From: Mycobacterium sp. ENV421
GTDB lineage: Bacteria > Actinomycetota > Actinomycetes > Mycobacteriales > Mycobacteriaceae
Direction of reading: 5' to 3'
Assembly (NCBI RefSeq): GCF_002887815.1
Contig: NZ_PDHO01000008.1
Coordinates: 62,001-126,000, forward strand
Length of the DNA: 64,000 nt
This document shows, piece after piece, positions 37,518 to 46,170 of this stretch (position 1 is the stretch's first letter; every line of letters starts with the position of its first letter). A program made the translations under genes and the position numbers. The notes beneath the pieces were generated by a model. The model did not search any database. It was given only the letters and a program-made list of their open reading frames with translations, and was not told the DNA's origin.

Positions 37518-38273
37518 ATGACCATCACCACCAGCACCGTCGAACCGGGCATCGTCGCCGTCACGGTGAACTACCCGCCCGTCAACGCAATCCCCTCCCG
37601 CGGCTGGTTCGAACTCGGTGACGCCATCACCGCGGCGGGCCGCGACATGGACACCCACGTGGTGATCCTGCGCGCCGAGGGCCGCGGCTTCAACGCCGGT
37701 GTCGACATCAAGGAGATGCAGAACACCGAAGGGTTCACCGCGCTGATCGACGCCAACCGAGGGTGCTTCCACGCATTCCGCGCGGTGTACGAGTGCGAGG
37801 TTCCGGTGGTCGCGGCGGTCAACGGATTCTGTGTCGGCGGTGGCATCGGACTGGTCGGCAACTCCGACGTGATCGTCGCATCCGACGACGCGAAGTTCGG
37901 TCTGCCCGAGGTGGAGCGCGGCGCACTGGGCGCGGCCACCCACCTGTCCCGGTTGGTGCCGCAGCACATGATGCGCCGGCTGTTCTTCACCGCCGCGACG
38001 GTGAGCGCCGAGACGTTGCATCATTTCGGCTCGGTGCACGAGGTGGTGCCCCGCGCCGACCTCGACGAGGCGGCACTGCGAGTGGCCCGCGACATCGCGT
38101 CCAAGGACACCCGGGTGATCCGCGCCGCCAAGGAGGCGCTGAACTTCATCGACATCCAGCCGGTCAACGCGCGGTACCGGATGGAGCAGGGCTTCACGTT
38201 CGAATTGAACCTGGCCGGCGTCTCCGATGAGCACCGCGACGCGTTTGCGGGAACTGACAAGGGATCGAAATAG
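37518..38273 (+). CDS. echA20: EchA20, ring-cleaving crotonase of HIP catabolism
   Basis: This 251-residue crotonase-fold enzyme is known, for the Rv3550 family, to hydrolytically open a C-C bond of the bicyclic ring C/D CoA ester. Oxyanion-hole loops are readable as GRGFNAGVDIKEM and FCVGGGIGLVGNSD. It is the first gene of the echA20-ipdA-ipdB-ipdC operon and starts 39 bp after the KstR2 operator. ipdA follows with a 1-bp gap. Nothing is missing relative to the family. Confidence 0.94.
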   Translation: MTITTSTVEPGIVAVTVNYPPVNAIPSRGWFELGDAITAAGRDMDTHVVILRAEGRGFNAGVDIKEMQNTEGFTALIDANRGCFHAFRAVYECEVPVVAAVNGFCVGGGIGLVGNSDVIVASDDAKFGLPEVERGALGAATHLSRLVPQHMMRRLFFTAATVSAETLHHFGSVHEVVPRADLDEAALRVARDIASKDTRVIRAAKEALNFIDIQPVNARYRMEQGFTFELNLAGVSDEHRDAFAGTDKGSK

Positions 38274-38274
38274 C

Positions 38275-39162
38275 ATGGCAGACAAGCGGACAACCCTCGA
38301 TGAGGCGGTAGCCGTCGTCGAGAGCGGGATGACGATCGGTATCGGCGGTTGGGGCTCCCGACGTAAGCCGATGGCTCTCGTGCGCGCCCTGCTGCGCACC
38401 GACGTCACCGATCTGACCGTCGTCACCTACGGCGGCCCCGATCTCGGACTGCTCTGTTCGGCGGGCAAGGTCAAGCGGGTCTACTACGGCTTCGTGTCAT
38501 TGGACTCGCCGCCGTTCTACGATCCGTGGTTCGCCAAGGCCCGCACGACGGGTGCGATCGAGGCGCGTGAGATGGACGAGGGCATGCTGCGCTGCGGTCT
38601 GCAGGCCGCCGCCCAGCGGCTGCCGTTCCTGCCGATCCGCGCCGGACTGGGCAGTGACGTGCGGGCGTTCTGGGGTGACGAGCTCAAGACCGTCAAGTCG
38701 CCGTACCCCACCGGTAGTGGCTACGAAGAGCTGGTCGCCATGCCCGCCCTGAACCTGGACGTCGCGCTGGTGCACCTCAATCTCGGTGACGCACAAGGCA
38801 ATGCCGCGTACACCGGCATCGACCCGTACTTCGACGACCTGTTCCTGATGTCGGCGCAGCAGCGCGTCATGTCGGTCGAGAAGGTGGTGCCGACCGCCGA
38901 GCTGGTGAAATCGGTTCCGCCGCAGGCACTCCTGATCAACCGCATGATGGTCGACAAGGTCATCGAGGCACCCAACGGTGCACACTTCACCACCGCCGAG
39001 CCCGACTACCGTCGCGACGAGAAATTTCAACGTCACTACGCCGAGGCCGCCGGATCCGACGAGACGTGGGCCGAGTTCGTCTCGACCTATCTGTCGGGCA
39101 GCGAAGACGACTACCAAGCCGCAGTGCGCAAGTTCAAGGAAGACTTGGAGGCCTCGAAGTGA
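38275..39162 (+). CDS. ipdA: IpdA, CoA-transferase-fold ring hydrolase, alpha subunit
   Basis: This 295-residue class I CoA-transferase-fold protein, with IpdB, hydrolyses the last carbocyclic ring of the COCHEA-CoA intermediate. GIGGWGSRRKPMAL is the N-terminal CoA-transferase motif. The glutamate in DEGMLRCGLQ (about residue 102) is the likely counterpart of the essential family glutamate, which is my inference from spacing. ATG 38275 is 1 bp after the echA20 stop. The frame upstream to 38227 lies inside echA20. Its stop overlaps the ipdB GTG. Confidence 0.93.
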   Translation: MADKRTTLDEAVAVVESGMTIGIGGWGSRRKPMALVRALLRTDVTDLTVVTYGGPDLGLLCSAGKVKRVYYGFVSLDSPPFYDPWFAKARTTGAIEAREMDEGMLRCGLQAAAQRLPFLPIRAGLGSDVRAFWGDELKTVKSPYPTGSGYEELVAMPALNLDVALVHLNLGDAQGNAAYTGIDPYFDDLFLMSAQQRVMSVEKVVPTAELVKSVPPQALLINRMMVDKVIEAPNGAHFTTAEPDYRRDEKFQRHYAEAAGSDETWAEFVSTYLSGSEDDYQAAVRKFKEDLEASK

Positions 39163-39905
39163 TCTCCGCGACCCGCGCCGAGGTGTGCGCAGTCGCCTGC
39201 GCGGAATTGTTCCGTGACGCAGGCGAAATCATGGTCAGCCCGATGGCCAACATGGTGTCGATCGGTGCCCGGTTGGCCCGGCTGACGTTCTCCCCCGACA
39301 TCCTGCTGACCGACGGCGAGGCGCGCATCCTCGCCGACACCCCGGCGATGGGCGCCACCGGAGCCATCGAGGGCTGGATGCCGTTCGGCCGCGTCTTCGA
39401 GACGCTCGCCTGGGGACGTCGCCATGTGGTGATGGGCGCCAACCAGATCGACCGCTACGGCAACCAGAACCTGTCGGCTTTCGGTCCGCTGCAGCATCCG
39501 ACGCGGCAGATGTTCGGCGTGCGCGGCGCTCCGGGTAACACGATCAACCACGCGACGAGCTACTGGGTCGGCAACCATTCCAAGCGGGTGTTCGGCGAGA
39601 GCGTCGACATCGTCTCCGGAATCGGCTGGGACAAGGTCGATCCGGACAATCCCGCCTACCGCTTCATGAACGTCTATCGGGTGGTGACCAACCTCGGCGT
39701 GTTCGACTTCAACGGACCCGACCACCAGATGCGGGCGGTGTCGCTGCATCCGGGCGTGGAGCCCGAGCAGGTCGCGGAGAACACCTCGTTCGAGGTGCAC
39801 GGCCTCGGCGAGGCCGAGACCTCCCGGCTGCCGTCCGGTGAGGAGCAGAAGCTCCTGCAAGAAGTCATCGACCCGAAGTCGTTGCGGGACAGAGAAGTCA
39901 AGTAA
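39159..39905 (+). CDS. ipdB: IpdB, ring hydrolase beta subunit
   Basis: This 248-residue beta subunit has the same fold as IpdA and forms the heterotetrameric IpdAB hydrolase. Recognisable stretches are MVSPMANMVSIGARLARL and GVRGAPGNTINHATSYWV. GTG 39159 overlaps the ipdA stop (GTGA), and the longer open frame within ipdA is rejected. The ATG of ipdC overlaps the final base of the stop. It is the Rv3552 orthologue. Confidence 0.93.
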   Translation: MISATRAEVCAVACAELFRDAGEIMVSPMANMVSIGARLARLTFSPDILLTDGEARILADTPAMGATGAIEGWMPFGRVFETLAWGRRHVVMGANQIDRYGNQNLSAFGPLQHPTRQMFGVRGAPGNTINHATSYWVGNHSKRVFGESVDIVSGIGWDKVDPDNPAYRFMNVYRVVTNLGVFDFNGPDHQMRAVSLHPGVEPEQVAENTSFEVHGLGEAETSRLPSGEEQKLLQEVIDPKSLRDREVK

Positions 39906-40963
39906 TGAAGCTCAAGACGCCGCTGACGGACCTGGTCGGTATCGAGCACCCGGTGGTACAGACCGGCATGGGCTGGGTTGCCGGCGCCCGACTGGTCTCG
40001 GCCACCTCGAATGCCGGCGGCCTCGGCATCCTCGCCTCGGCGACGATGACGATCGACGAGTTGGCGACCGCCATCCGCAAGGTGAAGGCCACCACGGACA
40101 AACCCTTCGGAGTCAATATCCGGGCCGACGGCGCAGACGCCGGCGACCGGGTCGACCTGATGATCCGAGAGGGTGTCAAGGTCGCGTCGTTCGCCCTGGC
40201 GCCGAAGCAGGAGCTGATCGCGAAGCTCAAAGAGGCCGGCTCCGTGGTGATTCCGTCGGTCGGGGCGGCCAAGCATGCCCGTAAGGTGGCCGGCTGGGGC
40301 GCCGACGCGGTGATCGTGCAGGGCGGTGAAGGCGGCGGTCACACCGGCCCGGTCGCGACCACCCTGCTGCTGCCGTCGGTGCTCGACGCCGTCGACATCC
40401 CGGTGATCGCCGCCGGTGGCTTCTTCGACGGACGCGGTCTTGCCGCGGCGCTGTCCTACGGCGCGGCGGGAGTCGCGATGGGAACCCGCTTCCTGCTGAC
40501 CTCGGATTCGACCGTGCCCGAGGAAATCAAGCAGCGATACCTCACGGCCGCGCTGGACGGCACCGTGGTGTCCACCCGGGTCGACGGCATGCCGCACCGG
40601 GTGCTGCGCACCGAACTCGTCGAGAAACTCGAGAGCGGCTCGCCGATCCGCGGTTTCACCGCCGCCGCGCGCAATGCCGCCAAATTCAAGAAGATGTCGC
40701 AGATGACGTGGGCGGGGATGATCCGCGACGGTCTGGCAATGCGCCACGGCAAGGACCTCACCTGGTCGCAGGTGCTGATGGCCGCCAACACCCCGATGCT
40801 GCTGAAGGCCGGGCTGGTCGAAGGCAACACCGAGGCGGGTGTACTCGCCTCCGGCCAGGTCGCCGGGATCATCGAGAATCTGCCGTCCTGCGCCGAGCTG
40901 GTCGAGGCCATCGTCACTGACGCCGTCAAACACCTACAGTCGGCCGGCTCCTACATCGTGTAA
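39905..40963 (+). CDS. ipdC: IpdC, FMN-dependent nitronate-monooxygenase-like oxidoreductase
   Basis: This 352-residue TIM-barrel flavoprotein is of the 2-nitropropane dioxygenase/FabK type. The phosphate-binding VQGGEGGGHTG and the VIAAGGFFDGRGLAAAL segment are intact. IpdC is reported to carry out a redox step on the hydroxylated indane carboxyl-CoA intermediate between FadE30/IpdF and EchA20. The ATG overlaps the ipdB stop by 1 nt. It ends the operon and is followed within 44 bp by the satD promoter. The ferredoxin gene fdxB that follows ipdC in M. tuberculosis is missing here. Confidence 0.92.
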   Translation: MKLKTPLTDLVGIEHPVVQTGMGWVAGARLVSATSNAGGLGILASATMTIDELATAIRKVKATTDKPFGVNIRADGADAGDRVDLMIREGVKVASFALAPKQELIAKLKEAGSVVIPSVGAAKHARKVAGWGADAVIVQGGEGGGHTGPVATTLLLPSVLDAVDIPVIAAGGFFDGRGLAAALSYGAAGVAMGTRFLLTSDSTVPEEIKQRYLTAALDGTVVSTRVDGMPHRVLRTELVEKLESGSPIRGFTAAARNAAKFKKMSQMTWAGMIRDGLAMRHGKDLTWSQVLMAANTPMLLKAGLVEGNTEAGVLASGQVAGIIENLPSCAELVEAIVTDAVKHLQSAGSYIV

Positions 40964-40971
40964 AGCTATTC

Positions 40972-41006
40972 GCTTCATTTTGTTCAAATGAAGCTATAAT
41001 CTTCAT
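40972..41006 (+). promoter_or_regulatory. satD leaderless promoter with overlapping inverted and direct repeats
   Basis: TATAAT at 40995-41000 is a consensus -10 exactly 6 nt before ATG 41007, so the transcript should be leaderless. Just upstream, GCTTCATTT (40972-40980) and AAATGAAGC (40986-40994) form a perfect 9-bp inverted repeat. ATGAAG/CTTCAT half-sites recur at 40989-40994, 41001-41006 and within codons 4-10 of satD. The layout fits repression by a protein binding the repeat, probably SatD itself. Confidence 0.68.
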
Positions 41007-41648
41007 ATGCCTGAAGTGAAGGCTATCGCTTCATCATGTCGGGCGGCTTTGATCGGCGACGTCGTCGACTCCCGCCACTCCGCCGACCGCGCGGACCTGC
41101 ACCGTCGCGTCACCGACGCGCTCGGGGCAGTCGCGCCGGACCCTCCTGCGTTCACGGTCGGTGACGAGTTCCAGGGCAGCTATCCGACCGTCGGCGCCGC
41201 GATCGACGCCGCGTTGACCGTGCGCTTGGCGCTCGACCCCGACATTGACGTGCGCTTCGGTATCGGTTGGGGCGAGGTGGCCGTGCTCGACTCCGACACC
41301 GGCATTCAGGACGGCCCCGGTTGGTGGTCGGCGCGGGAAGCCATCGAGTGGACGGCGGCCGCCCAGCAGCAACCTGCGCTGGCGACGGTGCGCACCGCCT
41401 ACCGTCGCCACGGCGACACCGGGCCCGACCCCCAGGCGGTCAACGCCGCCCTGTTGTGTCGGGACCACCTGCTTGGATCGATAGACGCCCGGTCCCTTCG
41501 GATCCTGCGGGGACTGCTCGACCACAAGACGAAGAAGGAACTGGCAGCCATGGAAGGAATCAGTGCATCGGCGGTGTCCCAGCGCACCGCGCGCGATGGA
41601 CTGGATCTGCTGGTGCTGGCTTCCGAACAGCTCAGGGCCGTCCGGTGA
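41007..41648 (+). CDS. satD: SatD-family protein with a C-terminal helix-turn-helix
   Basis: This 213-residue protein of the SatD family was first described in streptococcal secretion and acid-tolerance operons. The conserved start AALIGDVVDSRHSADR, the FTVGDEFQG motif and VRFGIGWGEVAV are present. The C-terminal ELAAMEGISASAVSQRTARDG (about residues 178-198) is a clear helix-turn-helix. The molecular role is unknown. It is leaderless, repeat-flanked and coupled by GTGA overlap to the membrane-protein gene. Insertion between ipdC and fadA6 is accessory, and no sterol link is visible. Confidence 0.83.
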   Translation: MPEVKAIASSCRAALIGDVVDSRHSADRADLHRRVTDALGAVAPDPPAFTVGDEFQGSYPTVGAAIDAALTVRLALDPDIDVRFGIGWGEVAVLDSDTGIQDGPGWWSAREAIEWTAAAQQQPALATVRTAYRRHGDTGPDPQAVNAALLCRDHLLGSIDARSLRILRGLLDHKTKKELAAMEGISASAVSQRTARDGLDLLVLASEQLRAVR

Positions 41649-42382
41649 GCGCCGTCGCGGTGTTTCTGATCGCCGTCGGCTGCGCCGATGGCCTGCGCAG
41701 GTTGACCCAGCGCCGATGGCCGGCCGTCGTCATCGGTCCGGTGGTCACGATGATCGCGGCCGCGCTGTGCGGGCTGCTGCATCCCGGCGATCTGGTCCTG
41801 GTCGGCATCGCCGCGGCAGCCTCGGTGGCCTGGGAGCTGTCATGCACCCGCGCCGAGCGGGCCGGTGGCCGCTGGCAAGCGGCGCCGCTGGTGTTGTTCG
41901 GGGCCGTACTGGCGGTGTTGATCCTGCTGTCCGGATTGGGTTCGCCGGTGACCGGCCCGGTCAAGGCCTGGCTCGGGTGGGCCCCGGTGTCCGCGGTCGA
42001 TCCGACCCGAATCATGTTGGTGGTCGGCGTGATTCTGCTGCAGATCGTGACAGGTAACCAGCTGGTCCGTCTGCTGCTGGGGTCGGTGGGCTCGGTCAAG
42101 CCCGCCGGCGAGCCGCAGCCGTCCGACAAGTTGAAGGGCGGGCGGCTGCTCGGGCCGATGGAGCGGTTGTTGATCGTGGGGCTGGCCCTGGCCGGGCAGC
42201 TGGCCGTCGCGTCGGCGGTGGTGGCGGCCAAGAGCATCATCCGTTTTCCGGAGATCAATGCCCAAAAGGCCAGGGAGAATGGCGGAATCGGGATCGACGA
42301 CGTGACTGAGTACTTTCTGGTGGGCAGCTTCGCCAGCTGGATCGTGGCGCTCGGTGGCCTCGCCCTGACCGCTCTCGGTTAG
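41645..42382 (+). CDS. Polytopic membrane protein, SatD partner
   Basis: This 245-residue protein has about five to six hydrophobic segments, including SAVAVFLIAVGC, VVIGPVVTMIAAALCGLL, VLFGAVLAVLILLSGLG, IMLVVGVILLQIVTG, LLIVGLALAGQLAVASAVVA and SWIVALGGLALTALG. GTG 41645 overlaps the satD stop. Small membrane proteins follow satD-like genes elsewhere (SatE-type arrangement), so a functional pair is likely. The transported or sensed compound is unknown. The long frame upstream in satD is a shadow. Confidence 0.78.
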   Translation: MSAVAVFLIAVGCADGLRRLTQRRWPAVVIGPVVTMIAAALCGLLHPGDLVLVGIAAAASVAWELSCTRAERAGGRWQAAPLVLFGAVLAVLILLSGLGSPVTGPVKAWLGWAPVSAVDPTRIMLVVGVILLQIVTGNQLVRLLLGSVGSVKPAGEPQPSDKLKGGRLLGPMERLLIVGLALAGQLAVASAVVAAKSIIRFPEINAQKARENGGIGIDDVTEYFLVGSFASWIVALGGLALTALG

Positions 42383-42428
42383 CCGAATCGCCGTCGCGGG
42401 ACGGCGTCGGCGTCATACGTTGTGCACC

Positions 42429-43541
42429 ATGAAAATGAATGCCGCCATCTTGTGGGATTACGGCCAAGACTGGAGCGTCGAAGAAGTCGAGCTCGATCCG
42501 CCGAAGGACGGCGAGGTCCTGGTCTCGTTCGAGGCCACCGGGCTGTGCCACTCCGATCACCACATCCGCGACGGTGATCTGGTCGCGCCCATTCCGCTGA
42601 TCGGTGGGCACGAAGGCGCGGGCATCGTGCAGGAGGTCGGGCCGGGAGTTCGGGACCTCAAGGTCGGCGATCACATCGTCGCCGCATTCCTTCCCGCATG
42701 CGGACGCTGCCGCTGGTGCGCGACCGGCAAGTCGAACCTGTGCGACATGGGTGCCGAGATCCTCATGGGCCTGCAGCCCGACGGCACCTTCCGCCGGCAT
42801 GCCCGCGGCCAAGACATTTACGCGGCAATCGGTTTGGGCACCTTCGCTCCCTACGGCACGGTGCCGGAGGCCTCGCTGGTCAAGATCGACGACGACATCC
42901 CGCTGACCCGGGCCTGCCTGCTCGGGTGCGGTGTCACCACCGGGTGGGGTTCGGCGGTCAACACCGCCGATGTGGCGCCGGGTGACACCGTGGTGGTGAT
43001 CGGTTGCGGCGGCATCGGTAGCGGTGCCATCCAGGGCGCGCGGCTGGCGGGCGCGGAGAAGATCATCGTGATCGACATCGTGGAGAGCAAGCGGGACAAG
43101 GCATTTCTGTTCGGCGCCACCCACTTCGCGACGTCGATCGCGGAAGGCACCGAGTTGGTGCGCGAGCTGACCAAGGGCGTGATGGCCGATTCCGCGCTAC
43201 TGACGGTCGGGCTGGTCGAAGGCCAGATGATCAACGACGCACTGGAACTCGTCAGCAAGGGCGGCGCCGTGGTGCTCACCGCGCTGGCGCCGATGACCGA
43301 CGTGACGCCGGTGCTGCCGATGACGATGTTCACACTCTTCCAGAAGCGGCTCCTCGGCAGCCTCTACGGCCAGGCCAACCCGCGCGCCGATATCCCCAAG
43401 CTGCTCAGCCTCTACCGCCAGGGCAAGTTGCTGCTCGACGAGACCGTCACCCACGAATACAAGCTGGGCGAGATCAACAACGCCTACGACGACATGCTCG
43501 CCGGCCGCAACATCCGTGGAGTCGTGCTGCACGACCACTGA
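42429..43541 (+). CDS. NDMA-type zinc-dependent alcohol dehydrogenase
   Basis: This 370-residue medium-chain zinc alcohol dehydrogenase has catalytic-zinc residues in GLCHSDHH and GGHEGAG. The structural-zinc cysteines are in CGRCRWC and SNLCDMG, and the NAD loop is VIGCGGIGSGAIQGA. It resembles the mycofactocin-linked NDMA-dependent family, in which the nicotinamide cofactor stays bound, but that assignment is tentative. ATG 42429 is preferred to the TTG three codons before it. It lies convergent to fadA6 across a long terminator hairpin. A role for alcohol groups made by CYP enzymes is possible but unproven. Confidence 0.82.
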   Translation: MKMNAAILWDYGQDWSVEEVELDPPKDGEVLVSFEATGLCHSDHHIRDGDLVAPIPLIGGHEGAGIVQEVGPGVRDLKVGDHIVAAFLPACGRCRWCATGKSNLCDMGAEILMGLQPDGTFRRHARGQDIYAAIGLGTFAPYGTVPEASLVKIDDDIPLTRACLLGCGVTTGWGSAVNTADVAPGDTVVVIGCGGIGSGAIQGARLAGAEKIIVIDIVESKRDKAFLFGATHFATSIAEGTELVRELTKGVMADSALLTVGLVEGQMINDALELVSKGGAVVLTALAPMTDVTPVLPMTMFTLFQKRLLGSLYGQANPRADIPKLLSLYRQGKLLLDETVTHEYKLGEINNAYDDMLAGRNIRGVVLHDH

Positions 43542-43554
43542 CGCCGGGGCCGGT

Positions 43555-43610
43555 GAGCAGACACAAACTCGGGCAATTCCGGAGGAATTGGCCCGAGTTT
43601 GTGTCTGCTC
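43555..43610. terminator. Long bidirectional terminator hairpin
   Basis: The arms are about 26 bp and almost perfectly complementary (one extra G on the right), with a 3-nt GGA loop. The ends GAGCAGACACAAACTC and GAGTTTGTGTCTGCTC are typical of mycobacterial intergenic stem-loops. It lies exactly between the convergent alcohol dehydrogenase and fadA6 genes. Confidence 0.85.
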
Positions 43611-43623
43611 GCGACGAAAGCCG

Positions 43624-44781
43624 TTAGAGCCGTTCGATGATCGTGACGTTGGCGGTGCCGCCGCCTTCGCACATCGTCTGCAGGCCGTAGCGGCCGCCGC
43701 GGCGCTCGAGCTCGTTGAGCATGGTGGTGAACAACTTGGCCCCGGTGGCACCGAGCGGGTGGCCCAGTGCGATCGCACCGCCGTTGGGGTTGACCTTCTC
43801 CGGGTCGGCCTTGGTCTCCTTGAGCCAGGCCATCACCACCGGCGCGAACGCCTCGTTGATCTCGACGACGTCGATGTCGTCGATCGTCAGGCCGGCCTTG
43901 TCGAGTGCGTACTTGGTCGCCGGGATCGGGCCGGTGAGCATGAACACCGGATCGGCGCCGCGGGCGCTGATGTGGTGGATGCGCGCCCGCGGAGTGAGCT
44001 TGTGGTCCTTGACGGCCTGCTCGCTGGCAAGGAGCACCGCGCTGGCGCCGTCGGAGATCTGGCTGGCCATGGCGGCGGTCAGGCGGCCACCCTCGCGCAG
44101 CGTCTTCAAGCTGGCCAGCTTCTCCAGGGTGGACTCGCGTGGGCCCTCGTCGGTGCGGAACTCGCCCACCGGGACGATCTCGTTCTCGAAGTTGCCGTTG
44201 CGGATGGCGGCGAAGGCCTTGTCGTGGCTGCCCTTGGAGAACTCTTCCATCTCCTCGCGGGACAGGCCCCACTTCTCGGCGATCATCTCCGCGCCGCGGA
44301 ACTGTGAGATCTCCTGATCGCCGTAGCGGTGCAGCCAGTTCTCCGACTCGTTGGTCGGTGAGGTGAAGCCGAACTGCTCGGCGACGGTCATCGCCGACGA
44401 GATCGGGATGCGGCTCATGTTCTGCATGCCGCCGGCCAGAATGAGGTCTGCGGTACCCGCCATGATGGCTTGGGCGCCAAAGGAAATCGCCTGCTGGCTG
44501 GAGCCGCACTGGCGGTCGACGGTCACGCCCGGCACCTCTTCGGGGAACCCGGCCGCCAGCCAGGTGTTGCGGCCGATGTTGCCGGCCTGCGGGCCGATGG
44601 TGTCCAGGCAGCCGACGATCGCGTCCTCCACGGCGCCGGGGTCGACGTCGACCCGGTCGAAGATGCCGCGGAACGCCACCACGCCGAGGTCGATGGGATG
44701 GACGTGGGCCAGCGAACCGTTGCGCTTGCCGACCGCGGTGCGTACGGCGTCGATGACGTATGCCTGTGAAGCGGGGGCCAT
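43624..44781 (-). CDS. fadA6: Thiolase FadA6 of ring C/D degradation
   Basis: This 385-residue thiolase has its nucleophilic Cys at about 92 in VDRQCGSSQQ, GHPLGATGAK histidine and MCEGGGTANV second cysteine. It cleaves acetyl-CoA from the ring-opened dioxo-decanedioyl-CoA made by IpdAB. ATG 44781 has a GGAGAT ribosome site. It is the last gene of the fadE30-ipdF-kstR2-fadA6 unit, 10 bp after kstR2. It is the Rv3556c orthologue with all catalytic residues present. Confidence 0.94.
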   Translation of the reverse strand: MAPASQAYVIDAVRTAVGKRNGSLAHVHPIDLGVVAFRGIFDRVDVDPGAVEDAIVGCLDTIGPQAGNIGRNTWLAAGFPEEVPGVTVDRQCGSSQQAISFGAQAIMAGTADLILAGGMQNMSRIPISSAMTVAEQFGFTSPTNESENWLHRYGDQEISQFRGAEMIAEKWGLSREEMEEFSKGSHDKAFAAIRNGNFENEIVPVGEFRTDEGPRESTLEKLASLKTLREGGRLTAAMASQISDGASAVLLASEQAVKDHKLTPRARIHHISARGADPVFMLTGPIPATKYALDKAGLTIDDIDVVEINEAFAPVVMAWLKETKADPEKVNPNGGAIALGHPLGATGAKLFTTMLNELERRGGRYGLQTMCEGGGTANVTIIERL

Positions 44782-44791
44782 GTCGATCTCC

Positions 44792-45382
44792 TTACTTTGC
44801 GGCGGCTATTCCGCCGAGGACGATGGAAAGGTATTGGCGGCCAACCTCTTCGGCCGTCAGCGGGCCACCCGGCTGGTACCAACGCACGGAAACCCACGTG
44901 GTGTCCCGGATGAACCGGTACACCACGTCGACGTCGATGTCGGGCCGGAAGTAGCCCTGCTCGACGCCGGAGTTGAGCAGGTCGAGCCACATCTTGCGCT
45001 GCTCTTTGTTGCGAGCCTCGACGAAATCGAACTGCGGCAAGGTCGTCAGCCGTTTGGCTTCGTCCTGGTAGATCACCACCTGGGCGTGCCGGTCTTCGAT
45101 TGCCTCGAAGGACGTCATGAACAGACCCTTCAACCGCTCCAACGGATTCGGCTCGGTGGTGATGATCTGCTGGTAACGGTCGAACAGCCAGTCCAGGAAG
45201 TCGCGCAGGACCTCCTCGACCATCTGCTCCTTGCTCTTGAAGTGGTGATAGAGGCTGCCGGACAGAATGCCCGCCGAGTCGGCGATGTCGCGCACAGTGG
45301 TCGCACGCAGGCCGCGCTCGGCGAACATCGTCGCGGCGAGCACCAGAAGCTCGTCGCGACGGCTGACCGGCTGCTCGGTCAC
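44792..45382 (-). CDS. kstR2: TetR-family repressor KstR2
   Basis: This 196-residue TetR repressor controls the HIP regulon and is released by HIP-CoA. The N-terminal helix-turn-helix runs across residues about 10-55 (LAATMFAERGLRATTVRDIA, then LSGSLYHHFKSKEQMV). The start GTG 45382 overlaps the ipdF stop (GTGA). It lies inside one of its own target operons, and the operators at 37465 and 47341 are both in the window, so autoregulation through the fadE30 promoter is expected. It is the Rv3557c orthologue. Confidence 0.95.
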   Translation of the reverse strand: MTEQPVSRRDELLVLAATMFAERGLRATTVRDIADSAGILSGSLYHHFKSKEQMVEEVLRDFLDWLFDRYQQIITTEPNPLERLKGLFMTSFEAIEDRHAQVVIYQDEAKRLTTLPQFDFVEARNKEQRKMWLDLLNSGVEQGYFRPDIDVDVVYRFIRDTTWVSVRWYQPGGPLTAEEVGRQYLSIVLGGIAAAK

Positions 45383-46170
45383 GCGCGTTGACTCGATACC
45401 GAAATGATTTCGCCGGTCAGGTAACTCGAATAGTCACTGGCCAGGAAGGCGATGGTGGCCGCCACCTCCCACGGCTCTGCGGCGCGGCCGAATGCCTCGC
45501 CCTCTGAGAGCCGGTCGAGCAGGTCGGCGGAGCTGGTCTTCTCCAGGAACTTGTGCCGCGCGATGCTCGGCGACACGGCGTTGATGCGCACCCCGTATTC
45601 GACGGCTTCGATTGCGCTGCATCGGGTCAGCGCCATCACGCCGGCCTTGGCGGCGGCGTAGTGCGACTGCGAATGCTGCGCCCGCCATCCGAGCACGCTG
45701 GCGTTGTTGACGATCACACCGCCGTGACCGGCGTCGCGGAAGTACCGCAGCGCCGCGCGGGTCGCCCGCATCGTCGAGGTCAACGTGACGTTGAGCACCC
45801 GGTCCCATTCCTCGTCCGTCACGTCGATGACAGGGGTGGTGCCGCCGAGGCCGGCGTTGTTCACCAGCACGTCGAGGCGGCCCAGCCGCGCGGTGGTGGA
45901 TGCGATCAGCGCGTCGACCTGAGCGGTCGACGTGACATCGCACACCACCGCTTCGACCCGGCCCAACCCCAATTCGGCCAGCTGGTCCCGGGTTTCACCG
46001 AGCCGGCGTTCGTGATGGTCGGAGACGACGACATCGGCACCTTCGAGCAGCGCGCGGCGCGCAGTCGACGATCCGATACCGGTACCCGCCGCCGCCGTCA
46101 CGACGACGACCTTTCCGGTCAGCAGACCGTGGCCCGCGATCTCTTCGGGCACCTCCGACAATGACGCCAC
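45379..46170 (-). CDS. ipdF: 5-hydroxy-HIP-CoA dehydrogenase IpdF
   Basis: This 263-residue SDR matches Rv3559c. It has VTAAAGTGIGSSTARRAL, NNAGLGGTTP and the catalytic SHYAAAKAG. It oxidises the 5-hydroxyl of the HIP-CoA intermediate to the ketone. The start GTG 46170 overlaps the fadE30 stop by 1 nt (TAGTG). The longer open frame upstream lies inside fadE30. The GHGLLTGKVVVV opening, a short N-terminal extension before the Rossmann strand, is normal for this family. Confidence 0.92.
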   Translation of the reverse strand: MASLSEVPEEIAGHGLLTGKVVVVTAAAGTGIGSSTARRALLEGADVVVSDHHERRLGETRDQLAELGLGRVEAVVCDVTSTAQVDALIASTTARLGRLDVLVNNAGLGGTTPVIDVTDEEWDRVLNVTLTSTMRATRAALRYFRDAGHGGVIVNNASVLGWRAQHSQSHYAAAKAGVMALTRCSAIEAVEYGVRINAVSPSIARHKFLEKTSSADLLDRLSEGEAFGRAAEPWEVAATIAFLASDYSSYLTGEIISVSSQRA

